This document shows, piece by piece, positions 51,346 to 59,065 of a stretch of 64,000 nucleotides of DNA. Position 1 is the first letter of the stretch. Each line of letters starts with the position of its first letter. Under the pieces are notes generated by a model. That model saw only the letters and a list, made by a program, of their open reading frames with translations, was not told the DNA's origin and did no database searches. Made by a program: the position numbers and the translations under genes. Source of the DNA: Prevotella sp. (lineage in GTDB: Bacteria; Bacteroidota; Bacteroidia; Bacteroidales; Bacteroidaceae); assembly GCA_017410365.1 (NCBI GenBank), contig JAFQQY010000035.1:1-64000 (forward strand), written 5' to 3'.

Positions 51346-54162
51346 ATGAAAACTAAACAATTGTTTATGATTGTCGTGATGTTTATCACGTCAATGATCA
51401 CTGCAAGTGCGCAGATGATGCCACCGATACCTGTCGACAAGGATGTGCGTATCGGAAAACTGCCTAACGGCCTTACCTACTACATCCGCTACAACAACTG
51501 GCCGGAAGACCGTGCGGAGTTCTACATCGCACAGCGAGTAGGTTCTATTCAGGAAGAAGACCACCAGCGTGGTCTGGCTCACTTCCTTGAGCACATGTGC
51601 TTTAACGGCACTGACAATTTCCCAGGCAACGGCGTTGTGCGCTATTGCGAGTCTATAGGTGTGAAGTTCGGACGAGACCTCAATGCTTATACATCTATCG
51701 ACGAGACTGTCTACAACATCTCTAACGTGCCAACAGCCAACCAGGCACAGCTCGACTCTTGTCTGCTGATACTGCACGACTGGGCTGACGGACTGATTCT
51801 AGACCCTGCTGAGATTGACAAGGAGCGAGGAGTAATTCACGAGGAGTGGCGCTCTCGCCGCTCGGCTGCAATGCGCATGTATGAGACTGCCTTCCCTAAG
51901 CTCTATCCGGGCTGTAAGTATGGCCACCGCCTGCCTATCGGCATCATGGAGGTGGTAGACAACTTCAAGCCACAGGCCCTTCGCGACTACTACGAGAAGT
52001 GGTATCATCCGGAGAATCAGGCCATCATCGTGGTGGGCGACATCGACGTTGACTACACAGAGAACAAGATCAAGGAGATGTTCGGCCCTATCAAGACAAA
52101 GCCAAATGCCGCACACGTTGTACCGGAAATGGTGCCAGACAACTACGAGCCACTGGTGGCTGTAGAGAAGGACAAGGAGCAGCAGAACAACCTCGTATAT
52201 CTGATGATGAAGCACGACGCCCTGCCTGATTCCATCAAGGGCACTATGGCTTATCTTATGCTCGACTATCTGGAGAGCGCTGCCATGACTATGCTCAACG
52301 AGCGTCTAGGCGAGGTGGCTAAGAAATCTGACTGCCCATTCGTTATGGCACAGGCCAGCGTGAACGACTATCTGCTGTCAAGCACAAAGAAGTCGTTCGA
52401 CGGTATCGCCGTACCAAAGGACGGACAGACAGAGGCTGCGCTGAGCGCCGTTTATCGTGAGGCCCTGCGTGCCGCACGCTTCGGCTTTACTCCTTCTGAG
52501 TATTCACGCGCCAAGGCAAACATAACAAGTGCCATAGAAAAGCAGTACAGCAACAAGGACAAGCGCTACAGCAGCCAGTTCTGCCGCCAGTATGCACAGC
52601 ACTTCCTCGACAACGAGCCTATTCCGTCTATCGAAGACAGCTATGCCATCATGAACCAGTTGATTCCTGTAATTCCTCTGGAGGCTGTGAACCAGCTATT
52701 CAAGAAGTATGTTACAGAGTCTGACACCAACCTCGTGATACTGAGCCTTAACGTTGAGAAGGATGGTGCTGTATATCCTACAGAAGAGGGCTTGCTAAAC
52801 GCTGTCAAGAAGGTTCGCGCAGAGAACATAGAGGCTTTCGTAGACAACGTGAAGAACGAACCGCTGATAACAAACATGCCAGAGAAGGGCTCTATCAAGA
52901 AGGAAACAAAGAACGAGACATTTGGATATACAGAACTGCTGCTCTCTAACGGTGCCAAGGTGGTGCTGAAGAAGACTGACTTCAAGCAAGACCAGGTGAT
53001 TCTTACTGGCGAGGGCTTCGGCGGTTCATCACTCTATGGCGAGGCTGACTACGCCAACATCAAGGTTTACGATGCAGCTATCGAGGCCAGCGGCTTGGGC
53101 AACTTCCTGAACACAGAACTGGAGAAAGCCATGGCTGGCAAGATAGCAAGCGCTTCGCTCTCTATGGGACAAACACGACAGGCCATTAACGGTTCGTCTA
53201 CTCCAAAGGACGTAGAGACAATGTTGCAGCTTACTTATCTGTACTTCACAAACATCAAGAAAGACGAAGAGTCGTTCAGCAATGTTATGAAGACTCTTGA
53301 ACTGCAGCTCAAGAACAAGGCGGCTTCGCCTGACGCTGCATTCAGCGACTCGCTCAGCCTCACTCTTACTTGCCACAACCCACGTTTCGCTCCTATCACA
53401 ATGGAGCTACTGAAGAGCGTAAACTACGACCGCATACTTGAGATTGCCAAGGAGCAGACAGCAAATGCCGCAGCATGGACTTTCACTATCGTGGGCAACT
53501 ATGACGAGGCTACCATCCGTCCGCTCATCGAACAGTATCTGGCTTCGCTGCCATCACAGAAGAAGATTGTGAAGGGTAAGGATGTGGAGACTGATGCCAA
53601 GGGTATCGTCACCAACAACTTCAAGCGCAAGATGGAACAGCCAAAGGCTATCGGCGTAACTGTTTGGAGCAGCGACAAGATGAAGTACACTCTTGAGAAC
53701 AAGCTGAAGACCGACGTTGTAGGACAGATTCTGAGCATGGTTTACACAAAGAAGATTCGCGAGGATGAAGGTGCTGCATACTCTGTAGGTTGCATGGGAC
53801 AGATGTCACGCAACGACTTCCGCACCACAGCATTGGTATTCGTTCAGTGCCCAATGAAGCCAGAGAAGGGCGAACTGGCTATGCAGATCATTCGCGACGA
53901 ACTGGTTGCTATGTCTAAGAGCTGCGACGCTGACAAGCTGACAAAGGTTAAGGAGTATCTTGTGAAGGCTCACGCTGACCGTCAGAAGCAGAACAACTAC
54001 TGGATAAGCATGATTGGCGACTGGCGCGACTACGGCATCGACATGCACAGCGGCTATCTCGATGCAGTCAAGGCTCTCACACCAGAGGCTATCTCTGCAT
54101 TTGCAGCCGAACTGCTGAAGGCTGGTAACCGCGTAGAGGTGGTAATGATGCCACAGGAATAA
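51346..54162 (+). CDS. Periplasmic M16 family zinc metalloprotease
   Basis: This 938-residue protein has signal peptide MKTKQLFMIVVMFITSMITASA. The first M16 domain carries the inverted zinc motif HFLEH at residues 79-83 and the third ligand in KERGVIHEEWRSRR. The second domain, without the motif, follows after about residue 480, as in insulinase/pitrilysin-type clamshell proteases. It resembles PqqL-like exported peptidases of Bacteroidales. It is preceded by a repeat island ending 40 nt upstream and followed by a strong terminator, so it is monocistronic. Confidence 0.92.
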   Translation: MKTKQLFMIVVMFITSMITASAQMMPPIPVDKDVRIGKLPNGLTYYIRYNNWPEDRAEFYIAQRVGSIQEEDHQRGLAHFLEHMCFNGTDNFPGNGVVRYCESIGVKFGRDLNAYTSIDETVYNISNVPTANQAQLDSCLLILHDWADGLILDPAEIDKERGVIHEEWRSRRSAAMRMYETAFPKLYPGCKYGHRLPIGIMEVVDNFKPQALRDYYEKWYHPENQAIIVVGDIDVDYTENKIKEMFGPIKTKPNAAHVVPEMVPDNYEPLVAVEKDKEQQNNLVYLMMKHDALPDSIKGTMAYLMLDYLESAAMTMLNERLGEVAKKSDCPFVMAQASVNDYLLSSTKKSFDGIAVPKDGQTEAALSAVYREALRAARFGFTPSEYSRAKANITSAIEKQYSNKDKRYSSQFCRQYAQHFLDNEPIPSIEDSYAIMNQLIPVIPLEAVNQLFKKYVTESDTNLVILSLNVEKDGAVYPTEEGLLNAVKKVRAENIEAFVDNVKNEPLITNMPEKGSIKKETKNETFGYTELLLSNGAKVVLKKTDFKQDQVILTGEGFGGSSLYGEADYANIKVYDAAIEASGLGNFLNTELEKAMAGKIASASLSMGQTRQAINGSSTPKDVETMLQLTYLYFTNIKKDEESFSNVMKTLELQLKNKAASPDAAFSDSLSLTLTCHNPRFAPITMELLKSVNYDRILEIAKEQTANAAAWTFTIVGNYDEATIRPLIEQYLASLPSQKKIVKGKDVETDAKGIVTNNFKRKMEQPKAIGVTVWSSDKMKYTLENKLKTDVVGQILSMVYTKKIREDEGAAYSVGCMGQMSRNDFRTTALVFVQCPMKPEKGELAMQIIRDELVAMSKSCDADKLTKVKEYLVKAHADRQKQNNYWISMIGDWRDYGIDMHSGYLDAVKALTPEAISAFAAELLKAGNRVEVVMMPQE

Positions 54163-54187
54163 AACAGGCTTTCTGAAATAAACAAAA

Positions 54188-54226
54188 AACTGGCATGGGC
54201 GACAATGGCTCATGCCAGTTTTTTTT
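54188..54226 (+). terminator. Rho-independent terminator of the M16 protease gene
   Basis: AACTGGCATG (54188-54197) pairs with CATGCCAGTT (54211-54220), followed by a T-run to 54226. Confidence 0.9.
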
Positions 54227-54257
54227 ACTATTTTATCCTGCTCTCGTTTTTTTATCG

Positions 54258-54265
54258 TATCTTTG
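54258..54265 (+). promoter_or_regulatory. -7 box of rbfA
   Basis: TATCTTTG matches TAnnTTTG, 26 nt before the rbfA start. The -33 element is not clear. Confidence 0.5.
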
Positions 54266-54291
54266 CAAGATAAAAACACATTATTATAATT

Positions 54292-54627
54292 ATGCAAGAA
54301 ACAAGACAAAACAAAATAGCAAGACTATTACAGAAGGAACTGAGCATCATATTCCAGCAGCAGACAAGAATGATGCGCGGTGTGATGGTATCGGTAACAA
54401 GAGTGCGCGTATCGCCAGACCTCAGCATCTGCACGGCTTATCTGAGTATCTTCCCTAGCGAAAAGGGCGAAGAGATTATAAACAACATCACTGCCAACGA
54501 AAAGGCCATACGCTACGAATTAGGCACAAAGGTGCGTCATCAGTTGCGCATAATCCCTGAACTGCGATTCTTCATCGACGACTCTCTTGACTACATTGAA
54601 CGCATCGACGAACTGCTTAAGAGTTAA
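54292..54627 (+). CDS. rbfA: Ribosome-binding factor A
   Basis: This 111-residue KH-like protein starts METRQNKIARLLQKELSIIF in pattern (MQETRQNK...) and has VSVTRVRVSPDLSICTAYLSIFP and LRIIPELRFFIDDSLDYIERIDELL. These are typical of RbfA, a 30S maturation factor acting on the 16S 5' region. The stop codon TAA (54625-54627) lies within the first heptad of the adjacent repeat array (GAGTTAA), so the array starts inside the gene's last codons. Confidence 0.93.
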   Translation: MQETRQNKIARLLQKELSIIFQQQTRMMRGVMVSVTRVRVSPDLSICTAYLSIFPSEKGEEIINNITANEKAIRYELGTKVRHQLRIIPELRFFIDDSLDYIERIDELLKS

Positions 54628-55122
54628 GAGTTTGGAGTTTGGAGTTAGGAGTTAGGAGTTAAAAGTTTGAAGTTTGAAGTTAGGAACTTATATTAAACTT
54701 TAACAGAAAAATGAATTATGGAAAATTTTGGTTCTTTTATCTATAACAAATGTTTAGATTTTGCTATCAGAATAACCAAGCTCTACATATTCCTAACTGA
54801 AGAAAAAAGAGAAAACGTATTATCAAAACAGATTCTTAGAAGTGGAACTAGTATTGGAGCAAATTTGGCAGAAGCTCAATATGGAACAAGCAAAAAAGAC
54901 TTTTTAGCAAAAGTATATATTTCATTAAGAGAAACAGCTGAGACCATGTACTGGCTTGAAATACTGAAACGTTCAAATTATCTAACAGAAGAGCAATATA
55001 ATTCCATATACAAAGACTGCGAAGAATTAAAAAAATTATTTATGTCAATTACAAAAAAGACGAAAGAAACTCTAAAACCCAACTCCTAATTCCCAACTCC
55101 TAACTCCTAACTCCTAACTCTA
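54621..55122 (+). mobile_element. ~500-bp unit: inverted heptad arrays enclosing a four-helix-bundle gene
   Basis: The left array 54621-54683 is nine contiguous 7-nt units of GAGTTAG type. The right array 55081-55122 is six units of AACTCCT type. The perfect inverted arms 54641-54660 and 55095-55114 are 20 nt long. The gene inside uses a stop codon in the right array, and the array ends 2 nt before the start codon of the permease gene. It lies between rbfA and a LolE-type gene. Mobility is inferred. Confidence 0.68.
54718..55089 (+). CDS. Four-helix-bundle protein, S23/IVP family (second copy)
   Basis: This 123-residue helical protein begins MENFGSFIYNKCLDFAIRITKLYIFL. It has the family core VLSKQILRSGTSIGANLAEAQYG and then SKKDFLAKVYISLRETAETMYWLEILK. 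It belongs to the same family as the gene at 35966 but is strongly diverged from it (shared pattern S-I-G-A-N-x-A-E). Its base composition is AT-richer than that of the flanking rbfA and permease genes, suggesting separate origin. The last codons (KPNS-stop) are formed by the repeat array, so the C-terminus depends on the element's end. Confidence 0.88.
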   Translation: MENFGSFIYNKCLDFAIRITKLYIFLTEEKRENVLSKQILRSGTSIGANLAEAQYGTSKKDFLAKVYISLRETAETMYWLEILKRSNYLTEEQYNSIYKDCEELKKLFMSITKKTKETLKPNS

Positions 55123-55124
55123 TT

Positions 55125-56363
55125 ATGTTTTCTTTTTACATCGCCAAAAGGTATCTGTTCTCAAAAAAGAGCACAAACGCCATCAATATAATTAGCGGCA
55201 TCAGCGTGGTTGGTGTCGCTGTGGCAACTATGGCACTCGTTGTTACGCTAAGCGTGTTCAACGGATTTCATGACCTTGTGGCATCGCTCTTCACTTCTTT
55301 CGACCCGCAACTAAAGGTAACGCCGGTGAAAGGCAAATCTATTGCTGCCGACGACACTCTGCTGATGAAAGTAAAGCAACTGCCAGAGATTCTTGTTGCG
55401 ACAGAAACGGTGGAAGACCAGGCACTGGCCATATATGGAGAAAGACAGGCGATGGTGATTATAAAAGGTGTTGAAAATAATTTCGACAGCCTTACAAACA
55501 TCAGACAGATACTGTTGGGCGATGGAACATTCGAACTGAAAGCAGCAGAAATGAGCTACGGCATACCGGGCATACAACTGGCAGAGAATCTTGGCTTGGG
55601 CTATTACTACCAGACACCTTTAAGGATATTTGCACCAAAGCGCGAGGGACAACTGAACATGGCTGTGCCCACAGAGGGCTTTGTTGAAGACGAACTATAC
55701 TCTCCCAGCGTGCTGTTCTACGTCAAGCAGTCGAAATATGACGCCAACTACATCATCACCAACATTGCATTCGCACGCAACCTATTCGGACAACAAGGCA
55801 TGCTGTCGGCTTTGGAGTTGAGAGTAAAGCCCGATTGCGACATCAGTGATGTGAAAAAGAAAATAAAGAGTATCGTTGGCGAGCAGTTTTATGTAAAAGA
55901 CAGGTTTGAACAACAGGAAGATACGTTCAAGATAATGAAGATTGAGAAATTTATCGCCTATATCTTCCTGACATTCATACTTATTGTTGCCTGCTTCAAC
56001 ATCATAGGCAGTCTGTCGATGCTCATTGTAGAGAAGAAAAACGATATAACAACACTGCGCAACCTCGGTGCCAACGACAAGCAGATAGCAAGGATTTTTC
56101 TGTTCGAAGGTTGGATGATTTCTGCCGGAGGAGCATTGGTGGGAATTGTAGTCGGACTGACTCTATGCTGGATGCAGCAGACTTTCGGACTTATTGGACT
56201 GGGACGCTCCAGCGGTTCGTTCATCGTCGATGCATATCCTGTGAGCGTGCATTTCGACGACATCGTGATTATCTTCATCACCGTGCTGGCTGTGGGACTG
56301 CTGGCAGTGTGGTATCCTGTGAGATACTTCTCAAGAAGACTGCTTAGTTCAACTACTAACTAA
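55125..56363 (+). CDS. FtsX-like ABC transporter permease (LolC/LolE type)
   Basis: This 412-residue protein has one N-terminal membrane helix (ISGISVVGVAVATMALVVTLSVFNGF), a large periplasmic domain and three C-terminal helices in the FtsX domain (KFIAYIFLTFILIVACFNIIGSLSMLIVEKKNDITTLRNLGA). The N-terminus FSFYIAKRYLFSKKSTNAINIISGIS is typical of LolC/E-like permeases that release lipoproteins toward the outer membrane. The ATPase LolD is not adjacent. The heptad array ends 2 nt before the ATG and so occupies the translation initiation region. Confidence 0.88.
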   Translation: MFSFYIAKRYLFSKKSTNAINIISGISVVGVAVATMALVVTLSVFNGFHDLVASLFTSFDPQLKVTPVKGKSIAADDTLLMKVKQLPEILVATETVEDQALAIYGERQAMVIIKGVENNFDSLTNIRQILLGDGTFELKAAEMSYGIPGIQLAENLGLGYYYQTPLRIFAPKREGQLNMAVPTEGFVEDELYSPSVLFYVKQSKYDANYIITNIAFARNLFGQQGMLSALELRVKPDCDISDVKKKIKSIVGEQFYVKDRFEQQEDTFKIMKIEKFIAYIFLTFILIVACFNIIGSLSMLIVEKKNDITTLRNLGANDKQIARIFLFEGWMISAGGALVGIVVGLTLCWMQQTFGLIGLGRSSGSFIVDAYPVSVHFDDIVIIFITVLAVGLLAVWYPVRYFSRRLLSSTTN

Positions 56364-57192
56364 GCACAATCTTTTCGACATCAACTTCTTCGTGCAGGAA
56401 CAACTGCGCCGATTCTCTGAACTTATCTGGGTTTTCTGTTGTAAGATAGCGAACAATGCCGCCTTTGGAACAACGTTGCTCCATCTCGGGATGGTGCACA
56501 AAATACTTTTGCAGACTCTCTGCCACATATTCGCCCTGCGGAACAATGCGCACGCCACGGGGAATATACTTCAGAATCTTTGACATCAGCAGCGGATAAT
56601 GGGTACAACCGAGTATCACGGTGTCTATTTCCGGGTCTTTGCGCATCAACAGACTGATTTGCTTCTCCACGAAATAGTCGGCAGCAGGACTGTCTGCCTC
56701 ATCATATTCTACCAACGGCACCCAGAACGGACACGCCACACCGCTCACCGTTATGTCGGGATGTAACTTCTGTATCTCAAGATTATAACTCTCGCTCTTT
56801 ATCGTGCCCTCTGTTGCAAGAATGCCAACATGACGGCTCAGTGTCAATGAACCAACCACCTCTGCCGTTGGGCGGATAACGCCTAGCACTCTTCGGTTGG
56901 GGGCTATTCCGGGAAGGTCGTTCTGCTGAATAGAACGCAAGGCTTTTGCTGATGCTGTATTGCAACCGAGAATTACCAACTGGCAACCCTCTTCAAAAAG
57001 ACGCAATACGGCTTGTCTTGTGAACTCATACACTACATCAAACGAGCGCGGGCCGTAAGGAGCGCGGGCATTATCACCAAGATACAGGAAATCGTATTGT
57101 GGCAGCAGCTGACGAATACCATGCAGTATGGTCAGTCCGCCATAACCAGAGTCAAAGACTCCTATTGGTCCTGGTGTTGTTGACAGATTCAC
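56356..57192 (-). CDS. murI: Glutamate racemase
   Basis: This 278-residue enzyme has GPIGVFDSGYGGLTI, the first catalytic cysteine in LVILGCNTASAKALR and the second in VILGCTHYPLL. MurI supplies D-glutamate for peptidoglycan. The start codon is GTG at 57192 and overlaps the stop of the upstream ompH gene (GTGA), so translation is coupled. Its 3' end overlaps the convergent permease gene by 8 nt. Confidence 0.95.
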   Translation of the reverse strand: MNLSTTPGPIGVFDSGYGGLTILHGIRQLLPQYDFLYLGDNARAPYGPRSFDVVYEFTRQAVLRLFEEGCQLVILGCNTASAKALRSIQQNDLPGIAPNRRVLGVIRPTAEVVGSLTLSRHVGILATEGTIKSESYNLEIQKLHPDITVSGVACPFWVPLVEYDEADSPAADYFVEKQISLLMRKDPEIDTVILGCTHYPLLMSKILKYIPRGVRIVPQGEYVAESLQKYFVHHPEMEQRCSKGGIVRYLTTENPDKFRESAQLFLHEEVDVEKIVLS

Positions 57193-57749
57193 TTGCCCTG
57201 TAATGTTGTCTTGACAATATCGTTAATGTCTTCTCCCTGTGCAGGATTGACAAACGGACATGCGTAGTTGTCTGTGTTGATTATGAAAGCAAAGCCACGG
57301 TCATTGCCTATAATCTTCAACAGCTCTGCCAGTTTCTTATGCAAAGGAGCCATAACCTCAGCCTCAGCAGAAGCCAGCAGTCGCTTGCTTTCGTTCTTGA
57401 AAGCAATATTCTTGGTTAGCATCTCCTGAAGTTCCGCCTGTCTCTTCTTCATGATTGTCGGCGGAAACTCGCTCAGCCCATCAAGGAAGTTCTCATATTT
57501 CTTATTGAACTCTTCTTCCACTCGCTTCATCTCTGCATCATACTTGGCTTTCAGGTCCTGTATGTTTTTCTGCGCCACAGCATATTCCGGCATTGACTTC
57601 AATGCTGCATCATAACTGAGACAACCGAACTTCATCATGCAGTTCTTTGATTGTCCTACGGTATCTGCCTGTGCCACAACTGCATCACTTGTCTGTGCAT
57701 AGACAGCAAGAGATATAAATGATATGAGTACTAAAAAGAAGCGTTTCAT
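57189..57749 (-). CDS. OmpH/Skp family periplasmic chaperone (third of three)
   Basis: This 186-residue protein has signal peptide MKRFFLVLISFISLAVYAQ, then the Skp-like start FGCLSYDAALKSMPEYAVAQKNIQDLKAKYDAEMKRVEEEF and long helices that form the tentacles. Skp-type proteins carry unfolded outer-membrane proteins to BamA. It is coupled to murI by a stop/start overlap. An array of GGGATGA repeats separates it from the preceding ompH paralogue. Confidence 0.88.
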   Translation of the reverse strand: MKRFFLVLISFISLAVYAQTSDAVVAQADTVGQSKNCMMKFGCLSYDAALKSMPEYAVAQKNIQDLKAKYDAEMKRVEEEFNKKYENFLDGLSEFPPTIMKKRQAELQEMLTKNIAFKNESKRLLASAEAEVMAPLHKKLAELLKIIGNDRGFAFIINTDNYACPFVNPAQGEDINDIVKTTLQGK

Positions 57750-57766
57750 GTTCTTTGATAATTTAT

Positions 57767-57903
57767 GGGATGAGGGATGAGGGGTGATGGATGATGGGTG
57801 ATAGATGAGAGATAAGAGATGAGGGTTTAATTGCTTGGGAATAATCTTTAATCCTTAATCCCTAATCTTTAATCCCTAATCTCTCATCCCTCATCCCTCA
57901 TCC
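57767..57903. repeat. Gene-less inverted array of GGGATGA heptads between ompH paralogues
   Basis: The left arm starts GGGATGAGGGATGA (57767-57780) and continues with related GGTGATGGATGA units. The right arm ends TCATCCC units (57884-57903), and 57767-57780 pairs perfectly with 57884-57897. Between them lie TTAATCCCTAATC heptads. It has the same architecture as the four-helix-bundle units but no gene inside, and starts 17 nt upstream of the ompH start at 57749. Confidence 0.75.
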
Positions 57904-57909
57904 AGAATA

Positions 57910-58407
57910 TTACTTAAGTCCGAGCTTAGCCTTAACTTCTGCTGTAACGTCGGTACTGAGTGTTGTGCTGATATAAGGAACGCCACCAGCGATGTCCATA
58001 ATATAAACATATCCGCCAGCCTGACCAACAGCCTTGATAGCATCGATCACCTTTGTTGTGATGGCAGCCATCTTTTCCTGTGAAGCCTTAGCCAAAGCCT
58101 GCTGGTTGTCCTGATAGCTCTGCTGAATCTTCTGTTGCATCTCGCCTAACTCCTGCTCACGGCGCTGACGGATGTTCTCTGGCAGAGTCTTAGCCTCAGC
58201 CTCATACTTCTGAACCTTAGAAGTAAATTCATCCTGCATGCTCTTGAGGTCAGCCTCGTACTGCTTCTGCAGAGCGTCGATTTCTGTCTTAGCCTTAGTG
58301 TAATCTGGCATTACCTGAATAATGTCCTGTGCGTTAACATGTCCAAACTTCTGAGCCATTGCTGCGATAGGAGCACACATCAGAAGAATTAATAGTAACT
58401 TTTTCAT
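57910..58407 (-). CDS. OmpH/Skp family periplasmic chaperone (second of three)
   Basis: This 165-residue protein has signal peptide MKKLLLILLMCAPIAAMA, then QKFGHVNAQDIIQVMPDYTKAKTEIDALQKQYEADLKSMQDEF and a long charged coiled coil, ending in a beta segment GGYVYIMDIAGGVPYISTTLSTDV. It is the most typical OmpH of the three. Codon use suggests high expression. It is followed by the GGGATGA array and preceded by the first paralogue after 42 nt. Confidence 0.92.
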   Translation of the reverse strand: MKKLLLILLMCAPIAAMAQKFGHVNAQDIIQVMPDYTKAKTEIDALQKQYEADLKSMQDEFTSKVQKYEAEAKTLPENIRQRREQELGEMQQKIQQSYQDNQQALAKASQEKMAAITTKVIDAIKAVGQAGGYVYIMDIAGGVPYISTTLSTDVTAEVKAKLGLK

Positions 58408-58449
58408 TTCTTTGTCTTTATTGTTTTGATTAATAATTAATTTCCTTTA

Positions 58450-58962
58450 TTATCTGCCGTAACCCAACTTGTCGAGCACCTCATTAGAGATGTCAATCTT
58501 CGGACTGCCGAATATTATACCAGTATCGCTGGCACGGTCGAGAATCAACTGATAGCCACGCAAGTCGGCAATATCCTTCACAGCATTGTATATCTCCTCC
58601 TGTATAGGTGTCATCAGCGACGTGCGCTTTTTGAACAGTTCACCATCAGGTCCGAAATACTTCTTCTTCAGCTCCGCTGCCTCCTGTTCTTTGGAAACAA
58701 TAGCATCCTGCTTGGCCTTTTTCTGCTCTGCCGACAAGAACACGACTTCGTTCTGATAGTTCTTATACATTGTTCTCGCCTCTGTAGTAAGAGCCTCAAC
58801 CTCAGCCTGCCATTTCTTTGACACTTGGTTCAACTGTTCGTTGGCACGCTCGTAGGCTGGTATATTCTTCAATATATAGTCCATATCAATAAGCGCAAAC
58901 TTCTGTGCACTCATTGTCAATGCCGTTATCAGCATTGCGAAAAGCATTATTGTCTTTTTCAT
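58450..58962 (-). CDS. OmpH/Skp family periplasmic chaperone (first of three)
   Basis: This 170-residue protein has signal peptide MKKTIMLFAMLITALTMSA, then QKFALIDMDYILKNIPAYERANEQLNQVSKKWQAEVEALTTEA and a long helical middle, ending GSPKIDISNEVLDKLGYGR. It follows bamA on the same strand after 103 nt, consistent with the bamA-ompH cluster that assembles outer-membrane proteins. Confidence 0.92.
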   Translation of the reverse strand: MKKTIMLFAMLITALTMSAQKFALIDMDYILKNIPAYERANEQLNQVSKKWQAEVEALTTEARTMYKNYQNEVVFLSAEQKKAKQDAIVSKEQEAAELKKKYFGPDGELFKKRTSLMTPIQEEIYNAVKDIADLRGYQLILDRASDTGIIFGSPKIDISNEVLDKLGYGR

Positions 58963-59065
58963 ACGCCTTGTTTTTTTTATGTCCGTTACTTATTAGACGT
59001 TATTTACATATCAATGGTTACTGGCATTAAAGATTTTTCAATCTTTTTCAAAGCCATTAAGGTCC

